From positions 8,858,501 through 8,922,500 of the forward strand of contig WPIO01000002.1 of the NCBI GenBank assembly GCA_009760855.2: a stretch of DNA of 64,000 nucleotides, written 5' to 3'. Position numbers and translations under genes: made by a program. The notes under the pieces are model-generated. The model was not told the origin of the DNA. It saw nothing but the letters and a program-made list of their open reading frames with translations, and did no database searches. This stretch comes from Cristatella mucedo (Eukaryota > Bryozoa > Phylactolaemata > Cristatellidae). Shown here in pieces: positions 25,101 to 37,600 of the stretch (positions are counted from its first letter, which is position 1; every line of letters starts with the position of its first letter).

Positions 25101-28100
25101 GCAACATGAAATAAGGTCGCTCTGCGGTGCGACAGCATCTAGCCTCCACCCGATGCAGCTACTGCACCTGCTTTGACGTCGTCCTGCTTCAGAATTCTTT
25201 TGGCCCGCTTGTCAAAGTAGCCGAGCCAAATCGCACACAGCAGCGAGAACAGGCACGTCGACGAAGCTAAAAAAAACACGGGCGCCTCTCTCTTGCAGTG
25301 GCAGCCAAGTCCAGGAGCATGGGGTACGGTGTTAAATTTGTAGCATAGGAGCATCAAACCCACAAGAACAGTTATGCAACATTTCTGTGTCAGCGATCGG
25401 CCGGTCGAGTGCACTAGTACAGATTACAGGGCCTCAGAGAGTCCACGAGCGGTTGGGAATGTCTAGATGGGTGCATAAGAATGTGAAGGTATACTGCAAA
25501 GACTACGCTAAGCACGAGTGCGGCCTCCATTGGCAAGAAATTTGAGTGTCAGGCACAGCAATTATCTTGGGTTTCAGGCAAGTTCGTGCACAACCATAAA
25601 TATCTAGTAATTAAAGCGCGATAGTCCAGCACGCCGCAAGATGGTGTGACCAGTGTCACGTGGCATGATGGTGCACTTCGGTCAAGCGGCAGTACGGGCG
25701 CAGCATTGTCTTCCATGACGGAACTACTATGACTCAGCGGAGCGAGTCCGCAGGCAGTGAGCTGCTCGTAAATAAATGAATAAAATTCATTTGTGCATTG
25801 CCCTAGGAGAACTTAATCTCTATTAACGTGCTTCACATATGCAACAATGCTCACGACCTCGGCCAGACCTTGGACGGGGCGAGCACCTTAACCACTGCAT
25901 AAAAATACCCGATCTTACTGGCATAAACTGTGCCTGGCTTTCTTAGCTTTCGAGCATGGCAACTTGAATAGCCAAATGCTATTCAGCAAGCTCCAATAAC
26001 TCATTCTAAGATAAATAGAAAGATTCTCCAGAAAAGCAAATAGAACTATCATCAGAATGACACAGCAGTTATATCTGCTATCTCATTTTGCTTGATACAA
26101 GCATGTGCTTTGTACCCACTATCGACAGGTTGGTGACCAAGTAGATGCATGTATCAAATAAAAATATGTCGTCGAGTCACTAGTCACTGTAGGACAGCAA
26201 AACAATTAAGCTAATCCTAAAGTAATGAGCAGCAGCCGAGCCTGCCGCAGCCACTAATATCAACAAAATACTTCTTAAATTAAGCAGGCACGTTGCCTTG
26301 GGTACTAATTGCCGAGACCACTTGTGAATCTACAACGATGAGCCCTTTTGATGTGATCAAAGGGTTCTACCACCAGCAGGAGAATGCATGTATCTGCCGA
26401 GGACCGATTGAAGACAAAAATATCTATCCATCCAGTAGCCAACCAGTAAACAAAACCAGGAATCGAAGCTCTAATCTCCTAGAGGTGCAAAAACATCATA
26501 GGCTCCTCGTGTATTCAGGGAACACTGCTGAACGAATCCATACGGCCTACGGCCAGCAATGCAGTACATTAAAACTAAGGATCAGTGAAGCATCATTCGA
26601 TGATGCTTACCAATAAACAAAGAGATGCCTGTACACTTGTAGCCCGAAAAATACTGATGAATAGCATTGTATAAAGGCTGCATCGTATTCATGTTCACCG
26701 TGCTGCCCTGAAACCAAGGAGAAAAATGCTCAGTTAGGGAAAATGGCTCAAGACACTGGCAATGCCTTCACATGCAATGACATGCAAATCCACAAGCTTT
26801 GTATCTGATTCAGCTTCCGGGTATCCAACTCAGCAAAATATTTATTCCAGTGCAGCAGATATATCACTAGTTGGCTGTGTAACTCAAAGTAAACGTTTGG
26901 CACTTTTTTGGCACGTTAAGTACTTATACATACACTGCCCTCCACATGTTTCTATGCATCTGGTCCATCGATCTGACTTTGGTTGTTGCTAATGACCAAG
27001 ATCGAATAAGTCATTACCAACCACTAATTATTAAATTTTAGCACTCTGTCAATACAATTTTGGCCTTAGTAGTCACAGGTTGCTAGGTTCGGCTTAGTAA
27101 CTGTATTTTCCACCAAGCGAGTCGACGATTTCCATGTAAACAGTTGAGCAGGTGAGATCACATGACTATTTCATCACTCGTGGAAGCTTCTAGGAGAACC
27201 TATTTTGGTCCGTTTCCTCACCGACGATGCCTCGGCCATGATGAGCTAAGGCACCCGGAAGTCTTCTAGACCTATAAGGGCCAGCCCGTGGCATATCGAC
27301 ACTTAATATGCGACGAAAAAATACCACAAGTTGCACAGCTTTCTGAAGGTACAAGAGCAGTTTTTATGCCAACCCTCGGAATGGCTATTTAATCTGAAAA
27401 ATTGCAAGGAGGCTGAAGATCTCAGAGTAGACTGCTAGAAACATTATTAGGAAACATCTGAACAATGGTAGCACAGAGGCACTGCCGTGCTCTGATCGCC
27501 ATCGAGTAACTTCTCCAAGAGAGGACCGGCTCCTCAAAAGCATGGCTCTGAAGGACAGGTTTGCCACTGCCTAAATTCATTGCCAGAGTCTCTGCCAAGC
27601 TACCGGAATATTTGCAAGCTAAAATACGTTACTAGACCGTTAATGAACCAGGATTAGATCTATTGGTGGCCAAGTGCAAACCATTATTGACAGTGCAGCA
27701 CACAAAAGCAAGGCTGGATTTTGCTTGCCAATACCAGCACTGAACAGCTGCACTATGGAGCAGCATGCTGTGGACTGATGAGTCCAAATTAAATCACTTT
27801 GGCTGCTACAAGAGGTGGAAGTAAGTTTTCCGGCAAATGGGTGAAGAAAACATCGAGGGTTTTCTGCAAAAGACCGTGAAAAAATTCGGTGATGGAAGTG
27901 TAGTGTTATGCAGTTTTATTAACTTCTGGTGCAAGGCGTCTGTCTGCATTTACAATCTAAGGAATCATAAATCAGAATGTATATCTCCACATTGTGCAGA
28001 ATATTGGCTTGCCTTCTGCTTATGCTCTTCAAGGGCATGATATCTATTGGCACCATGATAACGATCCGAAGCACACTGCTGTGGCGGCTAAACAGTTTTT

Positions 28101-28635
28101 CATGAACTCTCGGTCTACTGCTTCGAGCTAATTGAGGTCATGAAGTGGCAGAGCCAAAGCCCGGAATTGAACCCAATAGAACATCAGTCACACAAAGTCG
28201 ACCTCGCTCTGAGGTTCAGAGTTCTCATGCACATGAAATCTGATGATTTCTTTAAGGTTTCGAAGGATCACCAAGCGTCAATTCCTCCAGATACGTGCCG
28301 GAAGCTGGTGAAGTCAATGCCGAGGCGATTGCATGACGACCACTAACAAAAAATCAAGGTGCCCCGACAAGTTATTGATTGTACCAAACAAATTACTTTA
28401 TTAATTAAATATTTCTCAGCTTCTCTGCATAGTAAAAAACTGCTAGAGTTAGATCCAATATAAATCTTAAATGTTTTGAGTAAAATTGTGCTGGTAGCAG
28501 GTAAGTAGAAACTTTTGGAGGATAGTGTACAATAAAGGTAAATTGCATACAATTTGCATGAACAGGTATCCATGCACATAGCCATGAAAACTATGACATA
28601 AGCTCTGTGTGCATGCATGCATGAATACTTACAGT

Positions 28636-28692
<57 letters not shown>

Positions 28693-31600
28693 TGAGTGAG
28701 TGAGTGAGTGAGTGAGTGAGTGAGTGAGTGAGTGAGTGAGTGAGTGAGTGAGTGAGTGAGTGAGTGAGTGCGTGCTTGTGCTCGCATGCAAGCACACATA
28801 CAGCATAGGTGTATGTGTGTGGTATATACTTAGATAGACGTGCAGAATTGCTATATCTAGGTAGACATCCTGTAAATCGAGGGGCCATGCCAGTCATCAC
28901 AGCAGTCTATTGATCACTGCAAGCAACCCTCAGAAGGACACCCAGACTGGTTGCAGCAGGCTGCAGCAGGCTGAAGCAAGCTCAGGAGCAGCACCCCGAA
29001 CACGAGCAAGCTGCTAGCAGGCTTTCACATCCTGGCCGTCGGTAGGCAAGCAAGCAGCATGCCAAGGCGATGACGACGAGTCCACAGCAGAAGCTCAACC
29101 CCCCTAGGATATGTAAACTAACGACTGCCACGGAAGCAGGCCGACAGTCAGTCTGTCTAGTTCAGCAGAGTCAGCCAAGCAATAGGCAACTGCCACAGCA
29201 GGAGGAGGCAATCACCGATTGCTCGCTCAGAACAATAAGTGTTGCTACAAGGCCACGATGCTGAGGTCATGACGGCACATATTGACTAGAGCATCGTTCC
29301 TTATGCTGACGAGTACAAGCAGAATATAAAAATCTGGCCACGGGAATCGAACGCCCGAAGCTGTGGCACTTACTATTCTTGCCATGCTCAGCTGTAGTCC
29401 AAACACCATGTTAAGTTCACGACCCTTGAACCAGCTCACTGTGTAGGTGTTCTGTGCCACAGCAAGTGACTCACCTCCAATACTGAAACACCAATGCCCT
29501 CCTAGTACAGCTGCCAGAAAAGGTCTACACAAATACATTGCTAATTACTAAGATCTGGTGAAACGATTTTTTGCTGCAGGAGTCTCACCCGAAAATGAAT
29601 CGGCCAACATCCATGAGCCAGAATAAGTTCAGGTATGCTCCGAGTGCAAAAACCACCTGGAAAAACAAAACAGTTGGAGCATGCTCTTGCCACAGACACC
29701 TGTTCAGGACAGGAGTAAGTAGAGAGCAGAATTACAAGGAGAAAGCTAATCCTATGGAACTTTCTAATGAAACTCAGGGCCCGACTTTTCCTGGGGGGGG
29801 GGGGGGCAAAGAATGGCACAGGTCAGGGAGAACTGCAAAGTTGGGAGGCCAACTAACTATAACAGTCAGAAAAAAATATTAGCTGACTTAACAGCCTCAT
29901 TTTGTATAGCAGCAGCAGAGCCGTAACGGCTATCACAACAGCTTACAGTTGGCAATAAAGATAGCTCATTGCAGAGCGAGCATATTACCTTCTGGGCTAT
30001 CACATCATAGAGTGACATAGAGCCAGTCGTGGATGCACACTAGCCCCCTGAACCGAAAGAACCTTCACCGTAATTGTCTTTACCAAAGGGCAAGATGCAC
30101 AAATTCCCTGCTACCACGGGTGATTTGCCGTCATACCTCGCAGTGTGTCTATCCATACCTGAGTTTGGGTACTGCATGGTTATTGCTGATTATAAAGGAG
30201 CACTCATGCTAACAGAATGTCGACACTTCGTGCATTAACAGTTACAAGTCTTCATCAGCCAAACCTCTTGCAAGGACAGAGCCGTAAGTTCTTAGCGAGC
30301 CTAAGCAAAAGGAAAATAATGAAAACAACAATGCACTTGATAAAGCGCCCTCAGAGAACTCAATCTCTTTCTGGGTGCTTTACATTTTCTGCAAAGGGAA
30401 ATACGATTGAATGGTGAGAAATATCATGCTTGATAAACAACATGAATAACATGGTTAGGGGTGACATGCACAGGGTCAGCATGCAAGTGTGGTTAGTGGC
30501 AGCATGCACAGTGTCAGCACGCATAAGCACATGAAGGACGAATCACAGGGACCCACTAAATTATGAAGGGCGAATCACAGGAACCTACTGAATGCTGTTC
30601 TAAATACGTGTATTTTCAAATTCTTTTTAAATGTGGTCAAGTCAGGGGCTGTTCTGATGCAAGGCGGGAGGGAGTTCCAGGCTTTGGGAGCAGACGAACT
30701 AAATGCACGGTCTCCAAAGGATTTGGGGTTTGTACAAGGTATTGGTAAACTGCTGGATTCCGAAAAGTGGGTGGTACGATGCTTGGCCTGGTGGAAGAGT
30801 AGATCTGAGAGATAGGCTGGAGCCAAAGAATGAAGTGACCTAAAAGTGAGCGACAAAACCTTGAAGTCAATCCGTTGCTTGACTGGTAGCCAGTGCAGGT
30901 TGGCGAGAAGTGGAGTAATGTGGCAACTGCGACGTCACGACAGACAAGCCAAGTTGCAGAGTTTTGCACCAGCTGCAATTGCCTGATTGCACATGCCGGT
31001 AGGCCAGCAAGCAGTGAGTTGCAGAAGTCAAGACGGGATGTCACAAATGCATGGACCAACTTAGACGTGATATCCTTATCTAAACAAGCCCGAATTTTAG
31101 CAATGTTATGCAGCTGAAAGTAGGCAGACTTGATTGTGGAGCTGATGTGGTCGTCTAACGAGAGGTGACCTTGGCAAATTTATAGGTTCAAACTTAGCAT
31201 TGCAAATGCAAAACTGATACATATTCGCTTTGAGATTAATGAAACAACGTGCCATGCGGTTTTAAAAGAAACTGCTTCGTTAGGATTGAGGATACGTCGC
31301 AAAGAAAAGCATAAATCAAATGAATGCTCTAAAAAGACACATCCAGCACAATCAGGATCTCATATTTCCCAGAGTACAGCATCGCAGTAGCCATGCATTT
31401 TGCATCCCCTACTCACGAGTACTTACAGCAGACTGCTCAGCAAGTGTTACGATAGCTGTGAAGATTTTCCGCTGCTGTGCATATTGCACAGCACGCGGTC
31501 GTACCACGACAGTTTCAGCAATTTTGTGCCACCAATAAGAGAACCACAGTCTGATAATGCAAGTCCACAGGCATAGACTGGTACCAAATGGGGCCAATAT

Positions 31601-34600
31601 CTCCACACAGTTGCTTTTCCGGCACCAACAGGCACAATTACAATGCTGCTCGGTTACTAGCAAGTGAAAGCCAAACCAGTGTAGGATGAAAACGAATCAC
31701 CTCAATTTAGTGTTTCGCCAAAAAACCGGACCAAGGACCCCAGCACTAAACAATGATAAGGCTAACCATAAACCTGAAAAAGAAAAGCAAACAAAAACAA
31801 AACAGTGAAACGATTCAATGTGTGCTTTTTTGCTGACTATGAAGCTAGTTTCTCTGTTTTTGTCCTTTTTGTAAGGCTGCTTGTTTACTTTCGCCCGCCA
31901 CACGGGCAAACCTCGGGTCCACAATGATAGATGCACTGGCACTCGGATTCGGACGTTCTTACGAATGGATTCCTAGCCTACTCGTCTCCATCCTCAAGGG
32001 CGAGGCTTCGTGAGAAGGAAGGTGCTTCGATGAAACAGTCGTAACGTCACATTGTAAAAAGTGTGAATCGGAAGTAGGCATGCAATGGCGCTCTGTGCCC
32101 GGAATGCTCAGGTGAGTTTGAGCATGCAACTTTCGACTCGAAAGATTCAGGGTGAAGGAAGATGAAGCAGCTTTCCACCATTGAAACGGTGTAATAATAA
32201 ATAAGAAAAATCGGTCAGATGATTAAACAGCCTCGTTTGTATATCAGCAGAAGAGCCTTAAAGGCTATCACCACTACTTGCAGTGGGCAATAGATGATCG
32301 AACATGGGATCTGGGTTGTGACGTTCTAGCATTTTAACTACATATTAAGCTTATTGAGCACATTCTGCATCAATCTCATTAAGTGCAGCGCAGTCACCGG
32401 TAATCAGCCAGATTGAATGTTCGAGTCCTGCCGTGGGCGATCCTTACTTGCCCACTGCAAGTGTGGTGATAGCTACAAAGGCTCCTCTACAGCTACACAA
32501 AAGCTGCTAAATCATCTAAGCTTAATTAGTTGTTACGTGGAAAGGTAAAGGTGTCTTGCGGTTGGCAACATATGCAACCGATCGACTGGTTCTTGCTTCA
32601 GTAACATTTGGCCATAAAATAGTAAATCGGATACATGGTCGGTTTCATCCTTGATCATCAGATGAAAGACCACAAATGGCCAGTCCTCTTAACGAGTCAA
32701 CAAAAACTGGCAAATCACTGTGTGAAGAGGGGTTAGCTATCTAAAAGCACCACGAATGGAGAAGCCTGAGATTCACTTCCTTGACACAATTCGGGTTATA
32801 TGAGGTCTGAGTTTACATATCCTGCCATCATAGCTTTCGACCGATTGACTTAACTGACGATTGCTCGCTTGTTCTTAGCGGCACCAAATGTATATGGACC
32901 AACTTGCAGCTGGCTATAGCATTCAAATGTACCAATAAAAAAAGCTCAATTTGGCATGTCTTTAAACTGCAGATCACGGTAGCCATACTGCAGCGACAAA
33001 GCAACCAAATATTGGCCTAGACCGAGAGCTGCTAGTACGGCAAAAAGCCACTGTGTGGATCTCTGTGTGGACTTGCTGCTGCATGGCCTCAGCTACAGTA
33101 GGGAGGAGGGTGGGCCAGCTTCACGATTGGCTGCTGCCACCAGTGCTGTGCTAATGTCTCTCCGTGGTGCTTTGCTCCAGCTGTGCACATCATACGACGT
33201 CGTTGCAGACTAAAGCCTGTATCCCATGTAGCGTTCTGATGGCTGACAACGTTGGAAAAAAGTCACCTCAAGCCTACCAGGCTTGACGGTACAACGAGCA
33301 TCGTAGTTCCTAGCCCAATTTGAGCTTTCATGGTTATGCCAATGATATAAAAAGCTATGCCTGTATGCCTATTATGATTGGCTGCCCCTGGCAGGTTGAT
33401 GCAACGTCAAGTAAGAGATCTAGCTTCTCTCGTTGGCCTAGTCTTACGCCTTAGCTGTGCCACTTGAGCTGGGTTTTTTCAGCAGCTAATGCTCAGATTT
33501 CTTGACCACTGAAATCGCCGAATAGTCGTAATTAGAAACCAGTTAGGAAGCTTATTCACAAGCCGACTCGTATGCTGATTCCAGATCAATTTTGTCGCTA
33601 GGGCCATCGGGACAAAATACCTCCTACAATGTATAGCAGCTATAGTTTAACACAGCATTGTGTGAGATTTTGTACTAATATTATTAATGCACCTGTTCCT
33701 CACAGCATTTGCTGTGAGGGATAGGTGCATTCATAATATTAGTTGAAAATATTAATATAATGTTATTAACTATATAATATTAATCATATTAGACCCTGTG
33801 CATGTCACCCCTAACCATGTTATTCATGTTGTTTGTTTATCAAGCATGATATTACTCACCATTCAATTGCATTTCCCTTTGCAGCAAATGTAAAGCGCCT
33901 AGAAAGAGATTGAATTCTCTAAGGGCGCTTCATCAAGTGCATTATTACTATTGTCTGTTGTGTATTTGTGCATGCTGTCCTTGTGCATGTTATCACAAAC
34001 AATTGACATACTATTTTTAGAGCATATGTAAAGTGCTTAGAAAGAGATTTAGTTCTCTTAAGACTATATAAACGTATTATTATTATTACTTGCGCTTAGA
34101 TCTAGTTCTCTTAGGACTACACAGATGTCTTACGATTATTATTATTATTATATGCACTTTGATCTAGTTCTCTAAGGACTCTACAAATGTCTTATTTTTA
34201 TTGTTATTACCTGCACTTTGATCACTCCCTGCATTCTAGCCCATCAAACTCTCTCAACTCCGTTGCTGCAAGTACTGCTGACATTTGCTCTTAAAATGGA
34301 AGCAAACTTTCTCAACTTGAATCCAGGTAAGACCAACTTACAAACCATTGGAAAACCTAGTGTTATTAAGATATAGGAAAACCTAATCCTTAAATGGGCT
34401 GGACCAGCATTTCTCCAGCAGTATCTGCACACAATTCAGATGTCCTCTTCAAGAGTGACTTTTGTCTAAATGAGAACATCAGCTCAACAGCTAAGTCCAC
34501 ATACTTTCAGCTAGTTAAGATGGCAAAAATTCGGGTCTGCTTAGACCCATCTCGGCCTCTTTAACTCACCACTGACAAGTCTTCCGGCGGGCCAGTGCAA

Positions 34601-37600
34601 TAAAACGCTTGCAGCTGATGCAAACCTCTTCAGCCAGACTTGCATGTCGTGAGCATCGAAGATTCTGTATTACACCACTTCGCACAGACCTACATTGGCT
34701 ACCCATCACGAAGCGTATCGACTTCGCGGCTTTGCCACTCACTTCTAGGTCTCTTCTTCATTCTCTTGCTTTACCCTACATACCAGAGCAACTTCCCAAT
34801 CAGACTACGTATTGTACCGATCGCTCTTCTTACTCAAATCGTTTAGCTTTTATCTTGAATCAACCACATATCCTTTGAAGACATTAATTTGTATGCTTCA
34901 AAAGCCTGGAGCCTGCTCCCTACTGCCTTCAAGGCATCCCCTGACCTGGCGACAGCTTTAAAAAAAAGCTAAAACGCACCAGTTCCTCAGAGCATTTGCT
35001 GGGCCCTTGAGAACGGTTTTTTGTGAAAGCTCACATGCATGCTCATCTTATCACTGACTAGCTGGCACGTGTCCTTTCAAACAAAATTTCAAACTTTTTT
35101 GTCCTTATGCAAAGTGTCTAGAAAGAAATTTATTCCTCTGAGGCTGCTAACATCAATGTCTCATTATTATCATTATTACCGTCATTGTTCATTGCTGATG
35201 TCGTTCTTTGCAACCTTGCCTGGCTGCCTTGACTTGAGAAGAAGCGACATGCCTCGAGCATCCAGCCGCTTGAAAGCTTACTGTATTGGGTGCTTTTTGC
35301 ACGGCAATGGAGAAAAGCACTTGTTATTCTTACTTCTGTAGCCTACTGGGTTCTATACGCTGCCAGGACCAGACACTGGTACAGCACCAGCACGACCAGC
35401 CCACAGGGCCCGCCGATGCAGACTTGGCCACTGTTAACTTTTTCCTAGCGAATGTTGCCATCGGCGCCGGTCGCAGCACGGCCAACTCAAAATAAGAAGT
35501 CCTCGAAGCCGGTAGACATGGCCACCGGCAGCAGCAAAACAGCAGCATAAGCTCCGAAACGATGGAACAGCAATGGCACATAAATCTTGAACGATGGCAC
35601 ATAAATCTCGACCCCTACCTGTCCAAGGAACACGAAACCAGCAAATATGATTGCACCGAGGCGAATGCCAAAGACACGATCGATGAGGACACCGCCGAAG
35701 AAGCACAAGATGACATTCGGCCATGAGTACCTGCAAATGAGACCAAAGAGAGGCTGCCACCATCGGCCATCATCCTGGCCGACGAAGCTAGCAAGACGAG
35801 GCCCTTGCAAGACGAGCCACAACCTCTGCCCAACTCGGCCTATGCCAGGCGACTGGCCTAGATGGGCAGGGGGCGATCGGCGCGCACTGCACACACACAC
35901 CATTTATTTTTTAAGTTCTTCCGGTCTTGGGTTGACTTCTTAATAAAGGTTAAACAGTAATTTCTTTGAAAGATGCTAGGACATATCCTGGGGATAAGGG
36001 CAGATTTACATTGTTAGTTTTGCAGGGCAGAAGTAAATTTAGGGTAGCTTTCTTAAACTTGGAGATGAACTTTAAGATCGGGTCAGCAAGGATAGGCTTG
36101 AAATGAAATAGGAGACAGGGCAAGACGAGGGGAGGGAGCACACGATGGAGACTTCGAGGACAGAACGACCAGCAAGATTACCGCAAGGGTTGCTAAGTAT
36201 GGTGCAGACTTTGGTGCGGTTAAGTAGATGTTTAATGGTCGCTTAAGTACTTTTGGATTGGGCATCTGTGATCGCAGTGTTTGTTTTTATAGAAGTGAAA
36301 CTTAGCCATAGCCATGGATTGGTGCATCCTATAATATCCCCCTATGCCAGTCGACGGACAATCGGCAGTCCTCATTTTTGAGATGCTTTTTCACGCTAGC
36401 ACTTATTATTCCTAGCTAGTTGAACATCTGCAGTAAGAAGTATGTTATCTTGGCAAGGCCTATATCGTGCTTAGTCAGTGGAACATACTCGACCAGGACA
36501 TGGGCAACCAGTATGCTTTAGCATTCGCCAATGGGGGTAGATCAGACACGATTTCAAGCAGAAGTGGAGAAGAAGAAATATTTGAGAACCGCTTCAATAT
36601 CAAGGCTCACCCGGTTCCGCAATTCGAAGACAATTTTCGAAACCGAAGGGAAGAAATACTGCACAGAGATAGAGATCCACACGAGGTCAGATGCACAGAA
36701 ATTGGTAATAGTAGGAGTTGGCAGTGTACAATCGCGGCCGAATAGCTCATCGAGAAAATCCTTTTGAGTGGGCATACGAGCGACGAAATACAATTACTCG
36801 CCAAGAGCAAAACTCGGCACGCAAGAGTTCACTTGCTCTTGTTAAAAAGAGTGTCAAAATCACCCAGCACAAGGAAGCAGTAATTTTGGAAGACAGAATC
36901 AAAATGAGATAAGAAAAATACGAAATAAAGAAGCCTTGGCAACTAGGAGCGATAGATGGACCTCCACTACCGGTAGCTGATGGTCATAATAATAATAATA
37001 ATAATAATAATTCACTTGATAAAGCGCCCTCAGAGAACTTAATCTCTCTCTAGGCGCTTTACATTTGCTGTAAAGTGAAATGCAATTGGTTGGTGTAACT
37101 CAGTATAAGAGATTCTAAGGACTGCTTGGACAGGACTGAAAATGGCTCACAGTTCCACGAGGAACAGGTGACAATTTGCTACCCCACCACCATTTTTAAT
37201 AGACCTCGGGGTACGAAAGAAAGAGAAGCCGGAAGGGGTGGCACATGTTGGTTATAGATGGGTTGTTAGTTAATTTCATCCAGGTCTCGGCAAGGGCATA
37301 CATATCGATGGGGTCATCAAGAATGCTATCACGTATTATCAGGGGGGTTATGGAACGTTAACTACACGAACATATTTTAAAGAGCAACCCCAGGGAGATT
37401 GTAGATGGTGTATGGCTAGTAACTCACTACATCGCTCGAACGAGATCGATACGCTAGGCGGTTTGAAACAATGCAGGACGTACTAGAGACCAGTCCCTCA
37501 GCCCCCTATCTTACTCTGCCCGTGCTTCCGGTAAGACATACCCAGCTCACGAACCCTGGCAGAGGCAGCAGCATCCATAAATGCTTTCAGACGACAATAG

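Noticed and set aside
27770-27785. GGACTGATGAGTCC, resembling a hammerhead ribozyme core
   Set aside because: It encodes the WTDES motif of the Tc1 transposase in this place; no GAAAC partner strand is positioned to complete a ribozyme.
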